From NCBI GenBank assembly GCA_938003775.1, contig CALKXZ010000425.1, positions 1 to 33,333 of the forward strand: DNA of 33,333 nucleotides. Reading direction: 5' to 3'. Below the pieces are notes generated by a model. That model worked only from the letters and a program-made list of their open reading frames with translations, was not told the DNA's origin and made no database searches. Shown one piece after another: positions 1-8,198 of the stretch (within the stretch, counting starts at the first letter, position 1; each line of letters opens with the position of its first letter). Source of the DNA: an uncultured Granulosicoccus sp. GTDB lineage: Bacteria; Pseudomonadota; Gammaproteobacteria; Granulosicoccales; Granulosicoccaceae. Both the position numbers and the translations under genes were made by a program.

Positions 1-1
1 A

Positions 2-1600
2 CTGATCATCAAGGTGGCAGGCGACATACTTTCGGTGGAGGGTACGTTAGCGCCTGCTGACGACCCATCAACTCTAATAGAGAGTGCTCTCACCAGCTTT
101 AACTTAGATGTCGTTAGTAACGGCATCATTACGAACGAGAATATCGAAGCAGCCGATTGGATGAATTCAATTCAACGAGTCGTCCCATTGATGCAATCCA
201 TGCAACAACCACGTGTGGAGATCAGACAACGACAGATAACACTATCAGGTATTGCTCCCAACAGAAAAGTACATGACGCGATTATTAGCGAGGCGCTAAC
301 CTCGTTAGGCGAATATTCGCTAGTGGAGCGGATATCGGTTAAGGAGACAAAAAACAAACCAGCAACGGCAACAACACTGGTGTTGGCTACTAATTCGAGC
401 GAACTCGAAGAGACGACAGAACCTGGCAAACGACCATCAGCACCGGCAGTCGAATCAAACTCCGACACCAATGCCAAACCCGCCAAACCCGCTGAACCCG
501 CTGAACCCGCTGAACCTGCTGAACCCGCCAAACCCGCCGAACCTGCTGAATCAGTCAGCCCTGCTGAAGGCTTGGAGTCTGGCAATCTGGACGAGGAAGT
601 CGCCGTATCGTCCGTGACCGATGTTGAAGCAACAATGGCTGATACTGCCCTCGAGACACCTCCGCAGACCGGCGAACGGGTCGCTTCTGACCAATCGACC
701 CTCCCGGTTGACGCGTCTGAACAAGGAGCAATCATTGGCACGGTCGACTCTCGACAACCTCCTGAAGTTCTTGTGTCCACAGAAACATCGAATTCTGATC
801 AGACCATGCAAGCAGCGGATGAAACCGATGCTGCTCAGCCCTCATCGAAAACTGATATGAATGAATCGGCGCAGCTTGCTGCGCAGCCCGCTACCAACGG
901 GACAACGCAGAGATCACAGTCTGAGGGTATGTCACCGGCCGCTGACGACGACGTGGAGACACCCGAAATATCGGGCGATTCGCAATCACAGGCTGATCAA
1001 ACAAGACCCGTTGAAGTCGTCGCTTCGCATGCATCAGATGCACAAAGGGGTGACACGGATCGGGACAGTGCGGCAACCGATGACAATGCACCAACGAGTA
1101 CGGTCGATTCAGTAGACACATTAACAAACACCGCCGCCAATGAACCTGAATCACCAAATACACCAGCTCTGACAGAGACGGCTTCACTCCAGAGTAATAC
1201 CGACCCGACCGACACTGATGAAGCGTTGCAACCGGACCCTGTCAGTAATAGTCTGAAAACAGCCCTTGCACAGTTACCCAGCCTTCGAATCCTGTTCGAA
1301 ACTGATCTCAATATACTGACAGAGGAGAGCCTTGACACGCTGGATAAGATTGCCCAAATACTGATCCGATTCCCACAGACAAAGGTTGCTATCGAAGGCC
1401 ATACCGATGCGACTGGGACTCGCCAGGAAAATCTTGAATTGAGCTTGCTGCGTGCAACCACAGTGCGTGACTATCTGATAGATCAGGGCGTGTCTGTCTA
1501 CAACCTGCGTGCATTAGGCTACGGGGAAGAAAAACCAATTGCCAACAATCGAACAGTGGAAGGTCGGGCAAAAAATCGCCGCATCGATTTCACTTTTTAA
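2..1600 (+). CDS. OmpA-family envelope protein with BON-like N-terminal repeats (5' end off the window)
   Basis: The reading frame is open to the left edge, so the true start probably lies outside the window; a GTG at 14 is the first internal start-type codon but leaves the protein beginning in mid-domain. Counting from that GTG, residues 1-40 and about 66-109 look like two related BON-type alpha/beta units (V..G..LSVEGTLA and VEIRQRQITLSGIAP). These are followed by a Pro-Ala-Glu/Lys tandem stretch and a long acidic Ser/Thr-rich linker up to about residue 415. The last 105 residues are an OmpA C-terminal domain with GHTDATG, the LS..RA..V segment, GYGEEKP and GR..NRR, the pattern that binds meso-diaminopimelate of peptidoglycan. 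The architecture resembles BON-OmpA proteins (ArfA-like). Likely role: anchoring an envelope assembly to the wall. No outer-membrane barrel is visible. The next gene begins 21 bases downstream, so the two are probably co-transcribed. Confidence 0.88.
   Translation: MIIKVAGDILSVEGTLAPADDPSTLIESALTSFNLDVVSNGIITNENIEAADWMNSIQRVVPLMQSMQQPRVEIRQRQITLSGIAPNRKVHDAIISEALTSLGEYSLVERISVKETKNKPATATTLVLATNSSELEETTEPGKRPSAPAVESNSDTNAKPAKPAEPAEPAEPAEPAKPAEPAESVSPAEGLESGNLDEEVAVSSVTDVEATMADTALETPPQTGERVASDQSTLPVDASEQGAIIGTVDSRQPPEVLVSTETSNSDQTMQAADETDAAQPSSKTDMNESAQLAAQPATNGTTQRSQSEGMSPAADDDVETPEISGDSQSQADQTRPVEVVASHASDAQRGDTDRDSAATDDNAPTSTVDSVDTLTNTAANEPESPNTPALTETASLQSNTDPTDTDEALQPDPVSNSLKTALAQLPSLRILFETDLNILTEESLDTLDKIAQILIRFPQTKVAIEGHTDATGTRQENLELSLLRATTVRDYLIDQGVSVYNLRALGYGEEKPIANNRTVEGRAKNRRIDFTF
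473..550 (+). repeat. 9-bp tandem repeat encoding Pro-Ala-Glu/Lys triplets
   Basis: About nine degenerate copies of a CCCGCTGAA-like unit (variants with CCTGCT and AAA) run in frame and encode (PAE/PAK)n in the linker of the OmpA-family protein. Such Pro-Ala-charged repeats usually form extended spacers that cross the periplasm. The near-identical units make copy-number change by slippage likely. Confidence 0.85.
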
Positions 1601-1621
1601 AGCGACACTGATACCAAACTC

Positions 1622-2389
1622 ATGAATCAGATAACAGCACTAATATCCCTGTATTCAGAGATTATCGCTTTCCTTGTTGCAGCGAGCGTCATTAGCCTGT
1701 TTATTGGCTGGATGATCAATCGCTCAAGTGCAAAGCGACACCTGAATTCAACCATCGAGGGATGGGAAAAACGCTACTACGCACTTGAAGAGACATCCAG
1801 GTCTGATACTGAGAACCTGGAGGAACAACTGCAGACGCTTGCTGGCGAGAACAAGACACAGCGCAATACCAATCGGGTATTGACTGATTCACTGAAAAAA
1901 AATGAGTCTAGTATTCAGAAAGCGCGCGCAGAATCTATAGAGTTGAACCGACAACATGCCGAAACTCAGGAACGCTTGCAGCGCATTATTCAACAAAAAG
2001 ACCGTGAAATCGCAGAGCTAGGCAACCGCCTCAACCACAACACCGGCAAACAGACATCATTGGGCTCTACGCACATTGCTCCGAATATCTCAGGTACCGA
2101 TGCTGCCAAGAGTCGCCGACTGCATGATACAGATCTGAATCATGCCGACACTGTGGCGATAAACCCTCACGAACCATTCGATGCAACGGTGCAAATGTCC
2201 GCACAGGATCTGCGCAATAAATCCGTATTTGACGATCCACCGACTGCTCAAACGCCCGATGGAACCTTTGAAGACACGGCCGATCTCAGCGCTATGGTTA
2301 TGGATGACATGGAAGAGTCGACCGTTGCCTTAGACGATGAGGCACTGGCATTTGCTCAACATTCTGTGCCCTCGAGACACGGTAAATAA
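1622..2389 (+). CDS. Membrane-anchored coiled-coil protein, function unknown
   Basis: This 255-residue protein has one hydrophobic segment at about residues 12-31 followed by Arg/Lys-rich residues. It is therefore probably a single-pass inner-membrane protein with a cytoplasmic body. Residues about 45-138 are rich in Glu, Gln, Lys and Arg with heptad-like spacing and look like a long coiled coil. The remaining C-terminal part is low-complexity and acidic (DDMEESTVALDDEALAF near the end). I recognise no family. It starts 21 bases after the OmpA-family gene and ends 10 bases before the DsbA-fold gene. The context suggests an operon linked to the cell envelope, perhaps a partner that works with the peptidoglycan-binding protein from the membrane side; that is inference only. 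Confidence 0.8.
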   Translation: MNQITALISLYSEIIAFLVAASVISLFIGWMINRSSAKRHLNSTIEGWEKRYYALEETSRSDTENLEEQLQTLAGENKTQRNTNRVLTDSLKKNESSIQKARAESIELNRQHAETQERLQRIIQQKDREIAELGNRLNHNTGKQTSLGSTHIAPNISGTDAAKSRRLHDTDLNHADTVAINPHEPFDATVQMSAQDLRNKSVFDDPPTAQTPDGTFEDTADLSAMVMDDMEESTVALDDEALAFAQHSVPSRHGK

Positions 2390-2399
2390 CATCCAGCTA

Positions 2400-3026
2400 A
2401 TGAAAGGTTCTCTTATTTACGTACACGACCCCATGTGCAGTTGGTGCTGGGGATTCAAAACTGCGTGGGATACTCTTGCCAGCGAGCTGAGCGAAAACAT
2501 TAATACCCGTCTTCTATTAGGCGGACTGGCACCAGACAGTGACGAACCGATGCCTGTTTCTATGCAGCAAACACTGCGGCAGACTTGGAAGCACATCGAA
2601 TACGTCGTACCAGGTACACACTTCAATCATGAGTTCTGGACGACCAACCGACCCAGACGCTCCACCTGGCCATCGTGCAGGGCAATTCTGGCTGCCAGAG
2701 CGCAAAATGTCGCGTTCGAACAGCCGATGATAACGGCCATTCAAAGAGCGTATTACCAACAAGCACTGAACCCCTCAGATAAAGACACATTGGTATCTCT
2801 GGCAGTCAGCATCGGATGCGACCAGCAGCAATTCTCCGATGATTTGAATAGTGATGAAATTCGCAAACAATTGAATCGCGAAATTGAACAGGCTATGCAA
2901 CTGGGCATACAAGGATTTCCAAGCCTCGTATTCAAATCGCCCACTAATCATCACCACCAGATACCGATCGATTACAACAACCCACAGACAATGCTTGAAC
3001 AGATCGAACAATTGAATGTTGCGTAA
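2400..3026 (+). CDS. DsbA-family thiol oxidoreductase (CSWC active site)
   Basis: The 208-residue product starts MKGSLIYVHDPMCSWCWGF, with the CSWC redox motif right after the first beta strand, as in the cytoplasmic DsbA/FrnE-like proteins of the thioredoxin superfamily. The cis-proline loop is recognisable near the C-terminus (GIQGFPSLVF). There is no signal peptide, so it should act in the cytoplasm. I chose the ATG at 2400 because the homologous part begins there; an in-frame ATG at 2337 would overlap the previous gene by 53 bases and add 21 non-homologous residues. The gene follows the coiled-coil gene by 10 bases. The family includes glutathione-dependent isomerases and disulfide oxidoreductases; the substrate is unknown. 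Confidence 0.88.
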   Translation: MKGSLIYVHDPMCSWCWGFKTAWDTLASELSENINTRLLLGGLAPDSDEPMPVSMQQTLRQTWKHIEYVVPGTHFNHEFWTTNRPRRSTWPSCRAILAARAQNVAFEQPMITAIQRAYYQQALNPSDKDTLVSLAVSIGCDQQQFSDDLNSDEIRKQLNREIEQAMQLGIQGFPSLVFKSPTNHHHQIPIDYNNPQTMLEQIEQLNVA

Positions 3027-3118
3027 GTCACACCGCAGATAACAGTTAGCTAACCTGGTCACAGCACAATCAAACACAACCCGTATATTTCTTAAACCTG
3101 CCGTTATACCTCCCGTGG

Positions 3119-4816
3119 ATGTACCAGATCATGGGAATGACAACGACAAAAACTATAAGAAGATGTTTGTTGGTAGGCGCCATTGCTGCTTTGAGCGGAT
3201 GTGGCGGTGGAAACACAGCCACAGCACTCTTTTCTCAAGAGCCCGCAGTAGCCCCTGCACTTCCAGCAACTGAAGTTGCAAACGCGGCACCCGATGGCCC
3301 ATTGGCTCTCAACGATGCTTATCGTTTAGTAGAACAAGCGACCTTCGGTCCACAGCTAGCGGATATTCAACTCGCAGCCGGCGCGGGCCCGGAAGGCTGG
3401 ATAAATCAGCAAATGCAGATGCCAGCCACCTTTCTTAGTGACGGTCTGAGCCGGGCGAATTCCAGCCGCTGGAAAGAGTACGTCAATGTCTGGTGGCGAC
3501 ATGCCATCCAGGCTGATGATCAGCTACGCCAGCGTGTAGCATTTGCATTAAGTCAGATATTGGTGGTGTCGGCTCATGATGGCCTGGGCCAGGAACAATT
3601 CGGCCTTGCTAACTACTACGATATTTTATTGCGACACGCCTTCGGTAGTTACCGTGACCTACTGCACGAAGTGACGCTCAATCCGGTTATGGGTGAATAC
3701 CTGAGTATGAAAGGCAATCGCCAGTCTGATCTTGCTCAAAACATACAACCAGATGAAAACTATGCGCGTGAATTTCTGCAGCTGTTCACTATTGGTCAGG
3801 TAATGCTAAATGATGATGGTTCTGTACAGCTCAGTGACGATGGCGTACCTAAGCCTGCGTATGATCAGAACACCATAGAAAATTTTGCCCGTGTATTTAC
3901 CGGTTGGCACTTCTCCAACGCCGAAGATTTTCGCTGGCCAAAAAACAAAGACTATCTGTCACCAATGAAACCCTGGCAGGAATATCACGATACAAACCCA
4001 AAAGTGTTGCTGAGAGGCTATGAAGTTGCTGGTGGGCAAACCGCAGAACAAGATCTTTCTGCGGCGATCAACAACGCATTCAATCATCCCAACACTGGAC
4101 CGTTTATCGTCAAACAGTTGATTCAACGGTTAGTGACCAGCAATCCGTCACCCGGTTACGTCCGCGATGTGACCGCAGTATTCAATCGTAATGCGGCTGG
4201 CAAACGCGGTGAACTTGGCAGCGTGGTAAAAGCAATCTTGATGCATCACGAAGCCCGCCTGGGGCATCATGATAATCCGGATTCTTACGGCAAAATGAAA
4301 GAGCCACTGCTACGTCTCAGCCATCTATGGCGGGCATTCGAACCGGATACTATTCACTATGAGTTTAATTATGCTTGGGTTGAACAAGAGTTGGGCCAAG
4401 CACCACTGAATTCACCGTCGGTATTTAATTTTTACCGACCCGACTTCAGTCAGCCGGGTGATATCAGAGAACAAGGTCTTGTATCACCTGAATTTGAAAT
4501 TCTTGATGAAACCAGCGTTATAACAATAACTAGCAGGCTTCTGGCCAGCACTCTTTGGTCACACAACTACAAGAACGATACGGACGGGAAACGCATAGCG
4601 ATCAATATACGACGAGAGATGGATCTTGAACCTGATCGTGAAGCGTTACTGGATCATCTTAATCTGATATTACTGGGTGGACGCATGAGTCCAGAACTCA
4701 GAGCTGAAGTGAACTTGCTGATGGATGAACGCGACTATAAAAACGGTGCATCACAGCGAGTGGTTGAGGCAATATTTCTTATCGCCACGTCGCCAGAAGC
4801 CGCCGTACAGCGCTAG
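3119..4816 (+). CDS. DUF1800 family lipoprotein
   Basis: This 565-residue protein begins with a short basic stretch, a hydrophobic segment and a lipobox LSGC (Cys28 from this start), followed by a glycine-rich and then Ala/Pro-rich linker. It is therefore predicted to be an exported lipoprotein. The DUF1800 signature is present throughout: RLVEQATFGP near the start of the domain, RVAFALSQILVVS, and ENYAREFLQLFTIG, then FARVFTGWHF and the C-terminal SPSVFNFYRPDF. No enzymatic residues are established for the family. It pairs with the DUF1501 gene 78 bases downstream, a combination seen across many Proteobacteria and Planctomycetes. The start is uncertain: ATGs at 3119, 3131 and 3137 all give a usable lipoprotein signal and none has a clear ribosome binding site. 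Confidence 0.92.
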   Translation: MYQIMGMTTTKTIRRCLLVGAIAALSGCGGGNTATALFSQEPAVAPALPATEVANAAPDGPLALNDAYRLVEQATFGPQLADIQLAAGAGPEGWINQQMQMPATFLSDGLSRANSSRWKEYVNVWWRHAIQADDQLRQRVAFALSQILVVSAHDGLGQEQFGLANYYDILLRHAFGSYRDLLHEVTLNPVMGEYLSMKGNRQSDLAQNIQPDENYAREFLQLFTIGQVMLNDDGSVQLSDDGVPKPAYDQNTIENFARVFTGWHFSNAEDFRWPKNKDYLSPMKPWQEYHDTNPKVLLRGYEVAGGQTAEQDLSAAINNAFNHPNTGPFIVKQLIQRLVTSNPSPGYVRDVTAVFNRNAAGKRGELGSVVKAILMHHEARLGHHDNPDSYGKMKEPLLRLSHLWRAFEPDTIHYEFNYAWVEQELGQAPLNSPSVFNFYRPDFSQPGDIREQGLVSPEFEILDETSVITITSRLLASTLWSHNYKNDTDGKRIAINIRREMDLEPDREALLDHLNLILLGGRMSPELRAEVNLLMDERDYKNGASQRVVEAIFLIATSPEAAVQR

Positions 4817-4894
4817 ACCGGTTAGCTAAAAACATCCGCTTACACCTGATAAGCATCACCACAATAAGAACAGCAAAAAATTGCGGGTCACTCA

Positions 4895-6256
4895 ATGAAC
4901 AGTTTTACACGACGCAGACTGCTAAAGCTTGGATCGCAAACCATAGCCGGGGCTGGACTTGCATTGGGGCCACACCCAGCACTGACGCTGGCGCGCGCAG
5001 CAGACACACTGGACCACACACAGGGTGACTACCGCGCCCTTGTTTGCGTTTACCTGGAAGGTGGTTGTGACGGGTTCAGCCTGATGATGCCCACCGGCTC
5101 CTATGAACATCAAGAATTTTCATCTGCTCGCGGCGAATTAGCCATTCCGTATAACCAGCTAATCGGCCTAGGCGGTGGTGCATCACCGATTGGACTGCAC
5201 CCCAATGCAGCCGCGTTACAACCACTCTATGACGAGGGTCGTTTAGCCATGATCGCTAATGTAGGCACATTGATTGAGCCAACTACCGTGGAACAATACA
5301 AGAACAATACAGTGTTGTTACCGGCACAATTGTTTTCTCACAGTGATCAAGCCATACAGTGGCAGCAGCTGCAGGGTCGTGATCGAAGCACCGAGGGCTG
5401 GGGGGCGAAAGCGGCGCAGTATTTTTCTACCTACCAGGAACGCGACTATCTAACTTCTATTTCGCTGGCTGGCTCTAACTATTGGCAGTCCGGTAACGGA
5501 CAGCGTCCTTTCACACTAACAGAGTCAGGAGTGTTGCAGTACCAAGGACTCGAAGCTGACAGCGACTGGCAGACACCGAGGCGTGAAGCATTCGAACGAG
5601 TGCTGAATCAGCCGCGCAGACACCTCTTCACGCGCGCCTATGCGGATCTACAAAAACGTGCCATGTCAGTCACGACAGAGCTTGGTCGAGTACTAGAGAG
5701 TAATGCTGGGCTGTTTACCGATCAACCTGAAGGCAATGGCCTTGCCGAAAAACTAAGCATGGTAGCCCAATTGATCGCCGCACAAGATCAACTGGGATTA
5801 CGACGGCAGATTTACTACGTCAGCATGAGTGGGTTCGACGTCCATGATAATCAGAGCCGCGAGATTCCTGAGCTGTTCCAGGAACTGACAGATGCATTGG
5901 CATTTTTTCAAAATAAAATTGATCAAATGGGCAAAAGCGACAACATCACCACATTTACCGCATCAGACTTCGGCCGATCTTTAATGTCAAACGGCGACGG
6001 TACCGATCACGGCTGGGGAAACCACCTGATGGCGTTCGGCGGTGCAGTCCAAGGAGGCTCAATTTACGGCGCGCTCCCCAGCCTGGACGTTAACGGCCCC
6101 GACTCAGTCCACCGCGGCCGAATCCTCCCTACCACGTCCGCTAGCCAGTACGCCGCCACCCTGTTGCGCTGGATTGGCCTAGACGATGATCAGCTGACGG
6201 CAGTGCTGCCCAATCTGGACAACTTCACCACCCGCGACCTGGGCTTCCTCGGCTAA
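4895..6256 (+). CDS. DUF1501 family protein exported by the Tat pathway
   Basis: The 453-residue product begins MNSFTRRRLLKLG, a twin-arginine signal, followed by a hydrophobic stretch and Ala-rich cleavage region near residue 35. Export in folded form is therefore likely. The DUF1501 core follows, with VCVYLEGGCDGFS near the start, SQRDIQWQ-like surroundings (FSHSDQAIQWQ), FDVHDNQ, and the C-terminal DFGRSLMSNGDGTDHGWG block. As far as I know the family belongs to the alkaline-phosphatase/sulfatase-like superfamily, and the Asp and His residues in these blocks are plausible metal ligands, but the reaction is unknown. It is the second gene of the DUF1800-DUF1501 pair and probably acts with it on the outer side of the inner membrane. 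Length is typical of the family. Confidence 0.92.
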   Translation: MNSFTRRRLLKLGSQTIAGAGLALGPHPALTLARAADTLDHTQGDYRALVCVYLEGGCDGFSLMMPTGSYEHQEFSSARGELAIPYNQLIGLGGGASPIGLHPNAAALQPLYDEGRLAMIANVGTLIEPTTVEQYKNNTVLLPAQLFSHSDQAIQWQQLQGRDRSTEGWGAKAAQYFSTYQERDYLTSISLAGSNYWQSGNGQRPFTLTESGVLQYQGLEADSDWQTPRREAFERVLNQPRRHLFTRAYADLQKRAMSVTTELGRVLESNAGLFTDQPEGNGLAEKLSMVAQLIAAQDQLGLRRQIYYVSMSGFDVHDNQSREIPELFQELTDALAFFQNKIDQMGKSDNITTFTASDFGRSLMSNGDGTDHGWGNHLMAFGGAVQGGSIYGALPSLDVNGPDSVHRGRILPTTSASQYAATLLRWIGLDDDQLTAVLPNLDNFTTRDLGFLG

Positions 6257-6875
6257 TTAACCAACTCTCGTTGGCGGACACTTTACCCAGCAAGCACGCA
6301 GCCGCCAGCAGACACCCATGAATAGATTTTGTTAAACGCCCCTATGGCGATCAACTACAACAGCAGACACCCATTAATAAATCTCGTTAAGCGCCCATAT
6401 GGCGATCAACCACAACAGCAGACACCCATGTTTAGATTAGATTTCGGCAGAAGTCCGCTTGGTTAAGGTCTGTTACTGCCAGACATTAGCGATTATGCGC
6501 AGACTTAAAACGGGCTCAGCGCACTGAGTGTTACCAATGAACGATTAGGTAGCAAGATCGCCATCCGCTAATTATGGCCGTCACTGAGGCTAATAACCCT
6601 CAAACAATCTGATTGAGCCCCATAGCGCAAGCAATAGTCGATTCAAGCACGCCAAAGTCGGATTTATGGGTGTCTGAAATCGCGGTATAGCCTTTTCTTG
6701 TTTGACACGAATGTCGGCAAATGAGATTCTACGTCTCATTACTGGGCTAACCATGCCCCGGTATGCATGTGTCTCATCAGGCATTAGTAGATTTATAATG
6801 CAAGTTGCGACACGTGGTTATCGGGTAGTTGCCAATAGACGGTAGCGCCCACGACATCCATTTGGAGGAAACTGC
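6257..6875 (+). other. 619-base gap with repeats and no gene
   Basis: I see no convincing reading frame here. The left half holds the 55-bp tandem repeat described separately. An inverted copy of its core word lies at 6663-6675 (TTTATGGGTGTCT). The right end carries a strong ribosome binding site (GGAGG, 6864-6868) for the TRAP binding-protein gene. The promoter for that gene must lie in this gap but no good -35/-10 pair stands out. Confidence 0.7.
6306..6429 (+). repeat. 55-bp tandem repeat (two full copies and a third start)
   Basis: Units begin at 6306, 6361 and 6416 with CAGCAGACACCCAT. Units 1 and 2 are each exactly 55 bases and differ at about 7 positions (about 87% identity); unit 3 keeps the first 14 bases and then diverges. 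Each full unit carries a small hairpin, CGCC...GGCG (6337-6340 with 6346-6349, and 55 bases further on), inside a GTT...AAC frame. Units abut without spacers, so this is not a CRISPR array. It resembles a REP-type intergenic element. Confidence 0.85.
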
Positions 6876-7976
6876 ATGCGCAGCACACTGCTCAAGACGC
6901 TTGGTGCTTCGGTCGCCCTGACCGCACTAACCACCCTGACCGCACAAGCGGCCACTACTATCAAGATTCAATCGGTCCTGAACGATAAGGCCGATGAGAT
7001 CGTGATGCTGAAAGATTTCGCAACCACTGTCAGTGAGCTGACAGATGGCGAAATCAATATCGAAGTACTACCAAACAACTCAGTCGTTGCTGGTGCGGAC
7101 ATCATGGACGCCGTGGACAAAGGTCTACTCGACGGTGGATTTGCTTGGACTCACTACTGGTCAGGCAAACACCCAGCAGCCATGCTATTCGGTTCTCCAG
7201 TAGCTGGCGCTGGCGTTGGTATTGACAACATCGCTTTCCTGTCCTGGTTCCAATATGGCGGCGGCCGTGAACTTTATGATCGTCTCTGGGGCGAAATGGG
7301 CGTCAATGTGAAAGGCCTGTTGCTGCAACCTGTTGGCCCCGAAGCACTGGGCTGGTTCAAAGAACCTATCAACAGCATGGACGATTTTCGCAAGCTGCGT
7401 TTCCGTGCACCTCCAGGCATTCCTGGCCAGACCTATAACGACATTGGTGTAGCCGCTGTTGCCATGGGTGGTGGAGACATTCTGCCTGCGCTGGAAAAAG
7501 GCACTATCGACGCAGCGGAATGGTGCTGCCCGAAGCCTGACAGCGTATTTGGTTTCCAGAAAGTACTGAAGCATTACTACCTGCAGGGTTTGCATCAGGT
7601 AGTCGTTAACGCCGATATGTACATCAACGGCGACGTATGGGCGAAACTGACACCACTGCAACAAAAAGCAATGGAAGTGGCTGCTGATGCATCATTAAGC
7701 AAGTCCATGAGCTACCGCATCTATGAAAACGGTAAGGCCCTGAAGAACCTAGTTGACAACGAAGGTGTTCAATTACATGACACACCTGCTGACTACTTCA
7801 CTGAGTATATGGCTGCTGCAAACGCAACCTTGGAAAAGAATGCCGCTGAAAATGAATTCTTCAACGAAGTCTGGACTTCAATGAAAGAATTTGCAGAAGT
7901 TGCTGTACCTTTCTGGGCTGGTTCGCAAACATCCAATGCGGCTCTAGGTAATGCCTACGCCAATTCACTGAAGTAA
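6876..7976 (+). CDS. TRAP transporter substrate-binding protein (DctP/TakP-like)
   Basis: The 366-residue product has a clear Sec signal peptide (cleavage after AQA, about residue 25) and is then a typical TRAP binding protein. The central part has the family's ligand-binding Arg in KLRFRAPPG (Arg177). It also has the ...GGDILPALEKGTIDAAEW block (Glu215-Trp216) that in TakP-like proteins lines the pocket for carboxylate ligands. Organic acids such as 2-oxo acids or lactate are therefore the likely substrates, though several binding-site positions differ from TakP (AEWCCPKPDS instead of AEWxGP). It has a strong ribosome binding site, GGAGG, 7 bases before the ATG. It captures substrate in the periplasm and delivers it to the permeases encoded next, from which it is separated by a terminator hairpin. 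Confidence 0.93.
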   Translation: MRSTLLKTLGASVALTALTTLTAQAATTIKIQSVLNDKADEIVMLKDFATTVSELTDGEINIEVLPNNSVVAGADIMDAVDKGLLDGGFAWTHYWSGKHPAAMLFGSPVAGAGVGIDNIAFLSWFQYGGGRELYDRLWGEMGVNVKGLLLQPVGPEALGWFKEPINSMDDFRKLRFRAPPGIPGQTYNDIGVAAVAMGGGDILPALEKGTIDAAEWCCPKPDSVFGFQKVLKHYYLQGLHQVVVNADMYINGDVWAKLTPLQQKAMEVAADASLSKSMSYRIYENGKALKNLVDNEGVQLHDTPADYFTEYMAAANATLEKNAAENEFFNEVWTSMKEFAEVAVPFWAGSQTSNAALGNAYANSLK

Positions 7977-8044
7977 TAGTGTTACAAGCATCATTCATGC
8001 GTTGAACTTCATTACGTTCACAACTGACTAGATGCAAAACAAAC

Positions 8045-8084
8045 CAGGCCCCGTGAGCTCAACGCTTCGGGGCCTGATTCTTTT
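8045..8084 (+). terminator. Intra-operon terminator after the TRAP binding protein
   Basis: A perfect 9-bp GC-rich stem, CAGGCCCCG (8045-8053) with CGGGGCCTG (8068-8076), is followed by ATTCTTTT. Placed between binding protein and permease genes, it would end most transcripts and so give an excess of binding protein over membrane subunits. Confidence 0.85.
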
Positions 8085-8198
8085 AAGCCATCAGGAATAC
8101 AGGCTTGATTGACTTAGCATTAATTGATACGCCCTCGATCCGCTAACACTGTACCTTCACCCTCCCTTTCGACACTAAACACGACAGGCGCTCACCAC

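Noticed and set aside
172-780. A 202-codon minus-strand frame
   Set aside because: It lies wholly opposite the OmpA-family gene; its Gly-Ser-Ala composition is the mirror of the Pro-Ala-Glu repeat, and it has no family similarity.
997-1461. A 154-codon minus-strand frame
   Set aside because: It is antisense to the linker and OmpA domain of a clearly coding gene and shows no recognisable motif.
6306-6429. A possible CRISPR array
   Set aside because: The units abut with no spacers, number only two to three, and no cas genes are present.
6590-6784. A 64-codon minus-strand frame in the repeat gap
   Set aside because: It spans the inverted copy of the repeat word and has no ribosome binding site or similarity.
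7185-7664. A 159-codon minus-strand frame
   Set aside because: It is opposite the TRAP binding-protein gene, whose signal peptide, family motifs and ribosome binding site are clear.
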